A stretch of 64,000 nt of DNA from Pseudoalteromonas luteoviolacea DSM 6061 (GTDB lineage: Bacteria > Pseudomonadota > Gammaproteobacteria > Enterobacterales > Alteromonadaceae). Where the stretch lies: assembly GCF_001625655.1 (NCBI RefSeq), contig NZ_AUYB01000092.1, positions 62,001-126,000 on the forward strand. Direction: 5' to 3'. Numbering within the stretch: position 1 is the first letter of the stretch; the number at the start of each line of letters is the position of its first letter. Shown one piece after another: positions 17,263-25,138 of the stretch. Under the pieces are notes generated by a model. The model ran no database searches and had not been told where the DNA came from. It worked only from the letters and a program-made list of their open reading frames with translations. A program made the translations under genes and the position numbers.

Positions 17263-17988
17263 ATGAAAGCTTATTTGTTTGCAGCAATGGCACTTGGCGC
17301 AACGAGTGTTTCGGCCCATCAATTTTACTCAAGCGACTACGAGTTTGTTAAAAGCGAAACCTTGTCGCTATCGACCCAAGAAATCACGCGTTTAAAAATT
17401 GATGCAGGCGCTGGCAGCCTTTCTTTGGTTGGTACCGATACCAATGAAATCAATGTGAAAGCTGATATTTACCAATCAGAAGCAAGCTCAGACTATTGTT
17501 TAGATTTACAAGGTAAGGGCAGCGTTGCGAAGTTACAAGCCAATGTCTGTCATATGAAGAACAATCACACTTTGATCCATTTAACAGTTTCCTTACCGAG
17601 AGCATTAGTGACAAAAATTAAAGATGGTTCGGGATCTATAAAAGCACGAGATGTCAGTATCGAGTTTATTGATGATGGCTCAGGTTCAATCGAAATTCGC
17701 GACAATTTAACATCATTAGAAATAGAAGACGGATCGGGCACGATTGAGTTAATGGGCGTGAAAGGCGCACTGAAAGTTGACGATGGCTCGGGAAAATTAT
17801 TGGCCGAAGATATTGAAGGCGATGTCATGGTTGAAGATGGCTCTGGTAATGTCGTTATAGAAAATGTAACGGGAAAAGTGTCAGTGGATGATGGCAGTGG
17901 CAACATAACCGTGACAAATGCAGAAGCGTTTGAATTGCTTGACGACGGCTCAGGCAAAGTTAAGCTGTATGATATTAAAAACCGATAA
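17263..17988 (+). CDS. Secreted protein with seven DGSG repeats
   Basis: 241 residues. The signal peptide MKAYLFAAMALGATSVSA is followed by a region resembling the DUF4097-type putative adhesin fold (VGTDTNEINVKA). Then come seven tandem repeats of about 19-20 residues, each with (D/E/K)DGSG followed by a short beta strand, consistent with a right-handed beta-solenoid or stacked beta-hairpins. The only two Cys in the mature protein lie before the repeats and could pair. Periplasmic or surface location expected, function unknown. Start: third in-frame ATG, with AAGGA 7 nt upstream. It is divergent from the metallopeptidase gene and shares the operator-containing intergenic region. Confidence 0.85.
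   Translation: MKAYLFAAMALGATSVSAHQFYSSDYEFVKSETLSLSTQEITRLKIDAGAGSLSLVGTDTNEINVKADIYQSEASSDYCLDLQGKGSVAKLQANVCHMKNNHTLIHLTVSLPRALVTKIKDGSGSIKARDVSIEFIDDGSGSIEIRDNLTSLEIEDGSGTIELMGVKGALKVDDGSGKLLAEDIEGDVMVEDGSGNVVIENVTGKVSVDDGSGNITVTNAEAFELLDDGSGKVKLYDIKNR
17622..17972 (+). repeat. Tandem DGSG-encoding repeats
   Basis: Seven in-frame units of roughly 57-60 bp, each with a GATGG(C/T)TC(A/G)GG-like core. The nucleotide copies have diverged at third positions while the protein motif is kept, so selection acts on the protein. Confidence 0.75.
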
Positions 17989-17994
17989 GAAATA

Positions 17995-18024
17995 TGGCCA
18001 ACGGGATTAAAAACCTGTTGGCCA
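17995..18024. terminator. Bidirectional terminator hairpin
   Basis: Eleven-base arms TGGCCAACGGG (17995-18005) and CCTGTTGGCCA (18014-18024) with one G-T pair, between convergent genes. Confidence 0.75.
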
Positions 18025-18031
18025 CGCGATG

Positions 18032-19246
18032 TTATTTGTCGATACCAAATGGGTCATCAATACTATGACTTGGTTCGGTAAACCATTTTGGACCGTGTTC
18101 CGTCATATAAAAATGGTCTTCCAGTCGAATACCAAACTCATCAGGCAGCACCAGCATTGGTTCATTGGAGAAACACATTCCCGGCGCGAGGGGTTGTGGG
18201 TTGTCCTTTACTAAATACGGAAGTTCATGAATGTCTAATCCGATACCATGACCGGTTCTATGCGGACATCCAGGTAATTGATAATCCGGACCGAGGCTTT
18301 GTGATGCTAAGTAGCTTCGTGCTGCATGATCGACGTCGCCGCATGTTGCACCAATCTGAGCTGCTTCGAAAGCACTCGCTTGGGCTATCTTTTCATGCTG
18401 CCACATTTCTTTTTGACGCTCAGTAGCCTCGCCAAATACGTAAGTACGTGTGATGTCACTTAAATAGCCATGTATTTTACAGCCAGTGTCAATCAGCACG
18501 ACATCGCCTTTTTTCAGTGTTTGTGGGTCCTTAACCCCATGAGGAAAGGAAGAAGCTTTGCCAAATAATACAATGCAAAAATAGTTGCCTGGTGCGCCAA
18601 CTTTTTGGTGAGCTTGCTCAATAAACTCTTCAACTTCAGAGGTAGAAATTCCCTCGTGTAAAATCGATGCCGCCGCCTTGTGTACTTCAAGTGTCATGTC
18701 CATGGCACGTTGAATAAGAGCAATTTCATTTTCTGACTTGTGCATTCTGCAATGTGCAGTTACATGGTGCCCATTGATGATATTCAATCCAGGGTTAGCT
18801 TTAGCAATACCATCCACGGTGAAAAAAGCGGCACTTTCATCTACTGCCAGCGTTGCTGTATCGCTAACTCCTATTTCTCTTAATACATCACCAACGAGTA
18901 AATAGGGAGATTCTTCCTCTTGCCAAGCATGAATTTCACCTTTGATGATTTGATATTCATTAATGGTGCCAAGCTCGAAAAAAGGCGCAATAAATCTAAC
19001 CTGACCTTGTGCAGGTAAAATTGCACCGACTAGGCGCTCACTGGCAGACCAAGATAATCCAGTAAAATACTTTAAATTGGTTCCTGCATTGAGATAAAGT
19101 GCATCGATGTTTTGCTCTCGCATGAATGACTGTGCTTTTTCCATTCTTACACTGAATTCGTCTTCAGTGATCGGGACGGCGCCTGAGGTCATATTTTGGA
19201 GGCTATCTAATGCTGCCTGCTTAGTTTGAAAACCTATACCTTTCAT
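18032..19246 (-). CDS. M24 family Xaa-Pro peptidase (second in cluster)
   Basis: 404 residues: a creatinase N-terminal domain (LNAGTNLKYFTGLSWSASER) and an M24 catalytic domain. Ligands are Asp in LIDTGCKIHGYLSDITRT, His in RTGHGIGLDIHELPY, and Glu in FSNEPMLVL and IRLEDHF. It differs clearly from the M24 protein at 11738, so the cluster has two distinct proline peptidases. Cytoplasmic; would cleave X-Pro/X-Hyp dipeptides or trim N-termini. Start: ATG with AGGA upstream. It follows the D-hydroxyproline dehydrogenase gene by 27 bp and is probably cotranscribed from the site C promoter region. Confidence 0.9.
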   Translation of the reverse strand: MKGIGFQTKQAALDSLQNMTSGAVPITEDEFSVRMEKAQSFMREQNIDALYLNAGTNLKYFTGLSWSASERLVGAILPAQGQVRFIAPFFELGTINEYQIIKGEIHAWQEEESPYLLVGDVLREIGVSDTATLAVDESAAFFTVDGIAKANPGLNIINGHHVTAHCRMHKSENEIALIQRAMDMTLEVHKAAASILHEGISTSEVEEFIEQAHQKVGAPGNYFCIVLFGKASSFPHGVKDPQTLKKGDVVLIDTGCKIHGYLSDITRTYVFGEATERQKEMWQHEKIAQASAFEAAQIGATCGDVDHAARSYLASQSLGPDYQLPGCPHRTGHGIGLDIHELPYLVKDNPQPLAPGMCFSNEPMLVLPDEFGIRLEDHFYMTEHGPKWFTEPSHSIDDPFGIDK

Positions 19247-19273
19247 AAATAATCCTAAATGTTGTGCTCAGTA

Positions 19274-20512
19274 TTACTGAAAACGCGCAATACTGTATGG
19301 GCTAATATCAAATGCACTTGGCTGCTTTGCAACCAAATTTGCGACGAGTTCACTGCTGATAGCGGCCTGTGTCAAACCAAGGTGCTGGTGGCCGAAAGAG
19401 AAGATGACATTGGGGTGATCAGGTGCTTCACAAATGACGGGGAGTGAATCAGGCAATGACGGTCTTGGTCCCATCCAGTGTTCTCCTTGTTGCACATCTT
19501 CAAAGTCTTTTAGCATACTTTTAGCATGCTCTAAAAGGCACGCTGCTCTTTCATACATAGGAGGTGTTTCAAGCCCTGCAAATTCAACAGTTCCAGCAAG
19601 TCTGAGTCCGGTACTCATGGGGGTCATAATAAACTGCCGGTCCGCCGATGCCACAGGTCTTGAGAGCGCATGGGCGGTTAGCATGTTATGGTATCCGCGC
19701 TCTGCTTCAATAGGAACTTTGTATCCTAACTGCTTGCATAATCTCTTACTCCAAGCCCCTGTACACAGTATGACTTTATCAAATTGGTCGTGTTGTGTTT
19801 GCTGCGTTGACAGTTTCCATGACTGATTTGAACTCGTTATGTCAGTCACTTGTTGTTGTACAAATTGTCCGCCAGAGGCGACAAATTTATTGTACACGCA
19901 CAAACTAAGTTGTAACGGGTCTGCTGTGTGGCCAACTTCAGTAAATAGCAGAGCGTATTTGATTCGGATACTTAATTGTGGCTCAAGAGTTTGGATTTCT
20001 TCTTGATTCAGTATGTCTACTTTTACGCCTTCATTTAAAAACTTGTTTTGTAATTTGCGGATTTCTTCCATATTGCCATGTTCGAAAGTAAGCAGGCTTC
20101 CTCGCAGCGTGACGTGCTCTTCGAAGCTGTTACCGAGCAATCTTGCATATGCATTTATCGCATCTTTGTTAAGCGTCTTCAGTGCTTGGGTATGGCGTTG
20201 GTATTTGCTGTTTAACATGTTGTAGCAAAATCGTATAAGCCACGGCATGGCTTTAGTGAAATAGCGCCAATCGATTCGTAAAGGGCTCAGTCTGTCGAGT
20301 AACATTTTTGGCAACTTGGGCAACAGTGATTTATCAGCCAGTGGAAAAACCTGTTCAGTGGCAAAATGTCCTGCATTTCCTTTGGAGCATTGTTCTCCAA
20401 TGCCATGTTTATCAAATAACGTGACTTGATACCCCTGTTGTTGTAATTGAAGGGCATTACATAGACCGACAATACCTGCACCGATTACTGCAATTTTATT
20501 GTTTTTTTCCAT
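19274..20512 (-). CDS. FAD-dependent D-amino acid dehydrogenase, likely D-hydroxyproline dehydrogenase
   Basis: 412 residues of the DAO/DadA family. The N-terminal dinucleotide motif GAGIVGLCNALQLQQQGY binds FAD, and the C-terminal HQHLGLTQAAISSEL closes the FAD site. In this context it should oxidise cis-4-hydroxy-D-proline (and perhaps D-proline) to the delta1-pyrroline carboxylate, passing electrons to the respiratory chain. This is the step after the epimerase encoded at 21645. Start: the ATG at 20512 has GAGAG 5 nt upstream; an ATG four codons earlier does not. Divergent from the deaminase gene, sharing operator site C; the M24 peptidase gene follows. Confidence 0.88.
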   Translation of the reverse strand: MEKNNKIAVIGAGIVGLCNALQLQQQGYQVTLFDKHGIGEQCSKGNAGHFATEQVFPLADKSLLPKLPKMLLDRLSPLRIDWRYFTKAMPWLIRFCYNMLNSKYQRHTQALKTLNKDAINAYARLLGNSFEEHVTLRGSLLTFEHGNMEEIRKLQNKFLNEGVKVDILNQEEIQTLEPQLSIRIKYALLFTEVGHTADPLQLSLCVYNKFVASGGQFVQQQVTDITSSNQSWKLSTQQTQHDQFDKVILCTGAWSKRLCKQLGYKVPIEAERGYHNMLTAHALSRPVASADRQFIMTPMSTGLRLAGTVEFAGLETPPMYERAACLLEHAKSMLKDFEDVQQGEHWMGPRPSLPDSLPVICEAPDHPNVIFSFGHQHLGLTQAAISSELVANLVAKQPSAFDISPYSIARFQ

Positions 20513-20663
20513 TGTATCTCTCATTTTTCAGATTGCATTAACCCCAATCACAAGGTTCGTTAAAAAAATTAAAATAAATAATATCAATAAAAACATATAT
20601 ATAAGCTGTTTTTAGGTAGTTTGAACGAGTGTTTTTTCAAAACATCAAAAAAAGCATATTGAT

Positions 20664-20677
20664 TATTGTATACAATA
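20664..20677. promoter_or_regulatory. Putative GntR/FCD operator, site C
   Basis: Perfect palindrome TATTGTATACAATA in the divergent promoter region between the D-hydroxyproline dehydrogenase and the DapA-type gene, 42 bp before the latter's start. Well placed to control both directions. Confidence 0.8.
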
Positions 20678-20718
20678 TACCTATGATGAAAAGCAAGAAT
20701 TATCACAGAGGAAGAATC

Positions 20719-21633
20719 ATGAAGGTAAATTGGCAGGGGGTTTACCCAGCAGTAACAACACAGTTCAACGACGACGAAAGCATCAACTTTGATACCACCA
20801 AAGCGATGATCAACTCACTGGTTGAAGAGGGAGTTCATGGCATTATCGTATTGGGTACCGTCGGTGAAAACTGCTCTCTACGCGCCGAAGAAAAAAGACA
20901 AATACTAGAGGCTGCGAAAGAAGTTGTTGCGGGTAGAGTACCTGTGTTGTCTGGCGTTGCAGAGACTACGACAGCATTGGCAGTAGAGTTTGTAAAAGAT
21001 GCACAAGCAATTGGTATTGATGGCTTTATGGTATTGCCAGGAATGGTTTATCGCTCTACAGAGCGAGAAGCGATTCACCACTATCAGCAAGTGGCGCGTG
21101 CTACTGCGCTACCTATTATGATTTACAACAACCCAATTACTTATGGTGTTGATGTTTCAATCGAAGGTATGGGTATTTTGGCGCAAGAAGAAAATATTGT
21201 TTCAGTTAAAGAAGCGACAGAAGATACACGCCGTATTAGTGAACTCTTCTCAGCATTTGGCGACCGTTTTGTTGTCTTTGGCGGAGTTGATGATATTGCT
21301 CTAGAGAGTTTAATGCTAGGGGCTACTGGCTGGATCTCTGGTCTGACAAATGTATTCCCACGTGAGTCAGTGGCAATTTATAAACTGGCTCAGCAAGGCC
21401 GATACGAAGAAGCGCGCGAATTGTGGCGTTGGTTCTTACCATTACTTCGATTAGACACCATTCCAACTTTGGTTCAATGCATCAAGTACGCAGAACAGTT
21501 GGCTGGTCGCGGCAGTGAGAAAACACGCTCACCGCGTTTAGCGCTTACAGAAGACGAAAAGCGTTATGTAAGTCGTTTATATGATGAAGCGCTAAATAAC
21601 CGCATTGACTTAAGTAAGTACAACCTCGACTAA
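20719..21633 (+). CDS. DapA-family enzyme, likely pyrroline-4-hydroxy-2-carboxylate deaminase
   Basis: 304 residues, a single TIM barrel of the DHDPS/NAL superfamily. Tyr lies in MIYNNPITYG and the Schiff-base Lys in SVKEATEDTRR; GTVGENCSLRAEEK is the substrate loop. In hydroxyproline operons this family deaminates delta1-pyrroline-4-hydroxy-2-carboxylate to 2-oxoglutarate semialdehyde and ammonia (LhpC/HypD type); it is not expected to make lysine precursor. Start: the ATG at 20719 has AGAGGAAG 5 nt upstream. Upstream in-frame ATGs would place the operator inside the coding region. First gene of the epimerase-dehydrogenase operon. Confidence 0.9.
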   Translation: MKVNWQGVYPAVTTQFNDDESINFDTTKAMINSLVEEGVHGIIVLGTVGENCSLRAEEKRQILEAAKEVVAGRVPVLSGVAETTTALAVEFVKDAQAIGIDGFMVLPGMVYRSTEREAIHHYQQVARATALPIMIYNNPITYGVDVSIEGMGILAQEENIVSVKEATEDTRRISELFSAFGDRFVVFGGVDDIALESLMLGATGWISGLTNVFPRESVAIYKLAQQGRYEEARELWRWFLPLLRLDTIPTLVQCIKYAEQLAGRGSEKTRSPRLALTEDEKRYVSRLYDEALNNRIDLSKYNLD

Positions 21634-21644
21634 GGATAGACGCA

Positions 21645-22646
21645 ATGAACAGGGGCACATTCTTTTGTATAGATGGCCACACTTGTGGCAACCCTGTGCG
21701 CTTAGTCACCAGTGGTCACCCTCACCTTGAGGGGACCACTATGAGTGAAAAGCGACAGCACTTTTTAAAAGAGTTTGACTGGATCCGACAAGCATTGATG
21801 TTTGAACCGCGAGGTCATGACATGATGTCTGGTTCATTTTTATATCCACCATGTACAGAAGATGGTGATATCAGCATTTTGTTTATTGAGACGTCAGGGT
21901 GCTTACCAATGTGCGGACACGGTACGATAGGTACGGTGACTTTTGCATTAGAGCGTGGGTTGTTACACCCGAAGCAGCCTGGGCTTGCCAAGTTAGATAC
22001 ACCGGCAGGGCGAGTTAATGCCCACTATGAAATGCAAGATGGCAAAGTCAACTGGGTAAAGCTATTCAATGTCCCTGCATTTTTGGCCTATGAAAAACAG
22101 CTCGTAGCGGTGCCTGATTTAGGTGAGTTTACGGTAGACATTGCTTATGGCGGTAACTTCTACATTATCGTGGAACCTCAAGCGCTATTTAGTGGCACTC
22201 AGAATACTACCGCAGACCAATTAGTGGCAATGAGCCGAAAATTGCGTAAAGCAGTGAATGCGCAACTAGACTGCGTGCATCCGGAAGATCCAACTGTGCG
22301 TGGAGCAACCCATGTTTTATGGACTGGTGACCCGAAAAATGCTGACTCAAGTGCAGCAAATGCGGTTTTCTATGGTGACAAAGCGATTGACCGCTCACCA
22401 TGTGGAACAGGTACCAGCGCTCGTATGGCGCAGCTATTTGCGCAAGGCCGATTGCAGCAAGGGGAAGACTTTGTTCATGAAAGCTACATTGGTAGCCAAT
22501 TTATTGGCCGTGTTGAAGGGGTCACTGAAGTGGTTGGAAAAGTCGCAATCTTACCAAGTATTCAAGGTTGGGCGAGACGCACAGGGGCAAATTGCATCAC
22601 AGTGGATGATGACGACCCATATGCATATGGCTTTCAAGTGATCTAA
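21645..22646 (+). CDS. lhpA: 4-hydroxyproline 2-epimerase (proline racemase family)
   Basis: 333 residues with both catalytic cysteines of the family: Cys90 in LPMCGHGTIG and Cys253 in DRSPCGTGTSAR. Having two Cys separates it from trans-3-hydroxyproline dehydratases, which replace one with Ser or Thr. Predicted reaction: trans-4-hydroxy-L-proline to cis-4-hydroxy-D-proline. Cytoplasmic. Start: ATG with AAGGA 8 nt upstream. It lies 11 bp after the deaminase gene and 42 bp before the aldehyde dehydrogenase gene, forming a three-gene operon. Confidence 0.93.
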   Translation: MNRGTFFCIDGHTCGNPVRLVTSGHPHLEGTTMSEKRQHFLKEFDWIRQALMFEPRGHDMMSGSFLYPPCTEDGDISILFIETSGCLPMCGHGTIGTVTFALERGLLHPKQPGLAKLDTPAGRVNAHYEMQDGKVNWVKLFNVPAFLAYEKQLVAVPDLGEFTVDIAYGGNFYIIVEPQALFSGTQNTTADQLVAMSRKLRKAVNAQLDCVHPEDPTVRGATHVLWTGDPKNADSSAANAVFYGDKAIDRSPCGTGTSARMAQLFAQGRLQQGEDFVHESYIGSQFIGRVEGVTEVVGKVAILPSIQGWARRTGANCITVDDDDPYAYGFQVI

Positions 22647-22688
22647 GTGGATTAAATATATCGGTATCATCGTTTACAGGAGACGAAG

Positions 22689-24182
22689 ATGGCAATCACA
22701 GGATTAAGTTACATTGCTGGGCAGTGGCTTGGCAATCAAGAGGGCAAGACATTCCAAAGCTTTTGTCCCGGCACCAATGAACAGTTACCAACAACGTTTT
22801 ATGACGCGACCGAAGCTCAGCTAGAGCAAGCCGCTGAGGCGGCGCAGTCTGCATTTAAAACATACCGCAAGCTGAGTAACCAACAACGTGCAGAATTTCT
22901 AAATACTATCGCTGAAGAGATAATGAGTCTCGGCGATATCCTTATAGAAACAACGATGCAAGAAACCAACTTGCCACGTCAACGGCTTGAAGGCGAGCGC
23001 ATGCGTACAATGACGCAATTACGCGCTTTTGCAAACGCGCTAGAGCAGGATTTAGCACCTTTAAACCTGAATTATGTGGATGAAGCAGACGCAAATCGCA
23101 CGCCGTTGCCTAAGCCTCGTACTGAGTTAAATTTCTTACCAGTTGGAGTCGTTGCAGTATTTGGTGCGTCAAACTTCCCATATGCTTTTTCTACCATTGG
23201 TGGGGATACTGCCGCTGCGCTAGCTGCAGGTTGCCCTGTTATTGTAAAAACGCATAATGCGCATCCCGCAACCAGCGAATTGATGACACAAGCAATGGAC
23301 AGTGCCATTAAAAAGTGTGGTATGCCCGCAGGTGTATTCTCCATGCTACAAGCCAAGGCCTACAGTGTATCGCACCAGTTGGTTGCGCACCCAGTTGTAA
23401 AAGCGGTTGGTTTTACAGGGTCTTTTAATGTAGCCAATGCTTTAATAGAAACAATTAATAAGCGCGAAGAGGCCATCCCATTTTATGGCGAACTTGGCAG
23501 TGTTAACCCTCAAGTTATTTTCAAAGAAAAAGCAGCGCAAGATGGCGCGGCGTTAGCGCAGCAATTGGTTGCGTCGATGTTGATGGGTAACGGCCAGTTT
23601 TGCACGAGCCCCGGGGTATGGTTTGTCCCAACTGGTCAAGCACAGTTCGAGCAAGCAGCAATTGAAGCTGTTAAAGGCGCAGGCTCAGATACATTGTTAA
23701 CCCCAGGTATCTTAAAGTCATTTATCTCAGCGATTGCTGGATTTGAAGGTAATAGTGACGTAACGCGACTTGCAAAAGGTCAACTAGACAAACCTTATCA
23801 TGCGGATGCACATTTATACGCATGTGATGTTGATACATTCCTTGCTAGCGAGCAGTTACAAGAAGAAGTATTTGGCCCTTGTGCTTTAATCGTAAGATAC
23901 GACAATGAGCAGTCTCTTGCCAGAGCGGTAGATGCCTTAGCGGGTCAGTTAACTGCCAGCGTACATGGTACCGAAGAAGAGTTAGCACAAAACGCAGACC
24001 TGATTTCAGATCTGCATTACAAAGTCGGTCGCATCGCAGTTGGACAAATGCCAACTGGTGTAGAGGTATGTGCCTCAATGAATCATGGTGGGCCATTCCC
24101 ATCTTCAACTGATGTCAGGTCAACATCTGTTGGATTACAAGCCATGACCCGTTTTTTAAGACCTTTGTGTATACAAAGTTAA
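22689..24182 (+). CDS. 2-oxoglutarate semialdehyde (2,5-dioxovalerate) dehydrogenase
   Basis: 497 residues of the ALDH superfamily. The NAD(P) region reads PVGVVAVFGASNFPYAFS, the general-base Glu is in FYGELGSVNPQ and the nucleophile Cys in MGNGQFCTSPG. This is the pattern of alpha-ketoglutaric semialdehyde dehydrogenases. It would complete hydroxyproline degradation by producing 2-oxoglutarate. Start: ATG with AGGAG 6 nt upstream. Last gene of the operon; a strong terminator follows at 24268. Its final codons overlap a fourth TGTATACA element. Confidence 0.92.
   Translation: MAITGLSYIAGQWLGNQEGKTFQSFCPGTNEQLPTTFYDATEAQLEQAAEAAQSAFKTYRKLSNQQRAEFLNTIAEEIMSLGDILIETTMQETNLPRQRLEGERMRTMTQLRAFANALEQDLAPLNLNYVDEADANRTPLPKPRTELNFLPVGVVAVFGASNFPYAFSTIGGDTAAALAAGCPVIVKTHNAHPATSELMTQAMDSAIKKCGMPAGVFSMLQAKAYSVSHQLVAHPVVKAVGFTGSFNVANALIETINKREEAIPFYGELGSVNPQVIFKEKAAQDGAALAQQLVASMLMGNGQFCTSPGVWFVPTGQAQFEQAAIEAVKGAGSDTLLTPGILKSFISAIAGFEGNSDVTRLAKGQLDKPYHADAHLYACDVDTFLASEQLQEEVFGPCALIVRYDNEQSLARAVDALAGQLTASVHGTEEELAQNADLISDLHYKVGRIAVGQMPTGVEVCASMNHGGPFPSSTDVRSTSVGLQAMTRFLRPLCIQS
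24168..24175. promoter_or_regulatory. Weak GntR operator-like element, site D
   Basis: TGTATACA core within the last codons of the dehydrogenase gene, 219 bp before the GntR gene. The outer bases depart from sites A-C, and an 8-mer can occur by chance once in a window this size. Confidence 0.35.
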
Positions 24183-24267
24183 TCTTAAAAAGTAAGGAGA
24201 GCAGTTCATTTCAAACCTAAGCTAGGTGCGAAATAGAATGTTGCGTGTTTTTATTTGTCAGTGGAGT

Positions 24268-24302
24268 AAAGCCTGTTCACTTACAGTGAAGAGGCTTTTT
24301 TA
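24268..24302 (+). terminator. Rho-independent terminator of the hydroxyproline operon
   Basis: AAAGCCT...AGGCTTT outer stem with an inner TTCACT/AGTGAA stem, then six T. Confidence 0.85.
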
Positions 24303-24393
24303 CATTAAAGGCGATTGAAAGTTCACCTGCCTTACGTGCAATTTTTATTTTGCTACGTATAATGTAAGCCACTGTAAACTTTTGATTAACCAT

Positions 24394-25059
24394 ATGGCGA
24401 TCGTACATAAAACTAGAACTCAACTTGTTGCCGAAGCGATTCGAGACAAAATTTTAAGTGGCGAAATCAAAGCCGGAGAACCTCTGCGTCAAGCTGCATT
24501 AGCAGATGAACTCAATGTCAGTAGAATCCCTGTCCGTGAAGCACTACTGCAACTAGAAGCTGAAGGGCTGGTTAATTTTGAGGCACACAAAGGCGCCACG
24601 GTAACCCGCTTGAGTGCCGAGCAAATCGATGAAATATTTGATTTGCGAGCGTTACTTGAAGCAGAGTTATTACGCCATTCCATCGAAAAGTTAACCAATC
24701 GAGATCTTTTAGAAGCAGAAGCAATTCTGGCAGATCTTGAAGAAGCCATGAATGCTGGCGATGCGCAACTTGCCACAGGTAAGCTCAATGCTGAGTTTCA
24801 TGATAAGTTGTATAGTAGAGCGGAAAGACCTCAAACTAAAGAGCTAGTGGCGGTATACAGCAAGAATTCAGAGCGATATGTAAGAATGCATATCTTGCTT
24901 GCAGGCGGTATTGTTACAGCACCTGAAGAGCACAGAACGTTGCTTCAGCTGTGTCGAGAAAAAGATACAGACGGCGCTTGCGTATATCTTCAAAAGCATA
25001 TTAAAGGTGCCAAAGAAGATATTAAAGCGCTACTTCTTAGGCTTGAAGAAGAAGCTTAG
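24394..25059 (+). CDS. GntR-family (FCD) transcriptional regulator of hydroxyproline use
   Basis: 221 residues: an N-terminal winged HTH (residues 5-70, with the characteristic ADELNVSRIPVREALLQLEAEGLV) and a C-terminal FCD ligand-binding domain with metal/ligand residues in the FDLRALLE, NAEFHDKLY and EHRTLL segments. It is the only regulator gene inside the cluster, so it is the best candidate to bind the TTGTATACAA sites. The ligand is probably a pathway intermediate. Start: ATG 24394, without a clear Shine-Dalgarno sequence. A TATAAT box at 24358-24363 lies only about 30 bp before it, so the leader is very short. Confidence 0.9.
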   Translation: MAIVHKTRTQLVAEAIRDKILSGEIKAGEPLRQAALADELNVSRIPVREALLQLEAEGLVNFEAHKGATVTRLSAEQIDEIFDLRALLEAELLRHSIEKLTNRDLLEAEAILADLEEAMNAGDAQLATGKLNAEFHDKLYSRAERPQTKELVAVYSKNSERYVRMHILLAGGIVTAPEEHRTLLQLCREKDTDGACVYLQKHIKGAKEDIKALLLRLEEEA

Positions 25060-25066
25060 GCTAAGT

Positions 25067-25110
25067 AAGCCATTTGCTCGGCACAATGAGTGAAATGGCT
25101 TTTATCTTTT
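25067..25110 (+). terminator. Terminator of GntR gene
   Basis: Arms AAGCCATTT (25067-25075) and AAATGGCTT (25093-25101) followed by TTATCTTTT. Confidence 0.7.
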
Positions 25111-25138
25111 ATAGCGTGTTAGCAAAGAGGGTTAACCC

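Noticed and set aside
17565..17957. 130-codon antisense ORF rich in Pro-Glu-Pro-Ser
   Set aside because: It is the mirror of the DGSG repeats; long antisense frames arise automatically from this repeat.
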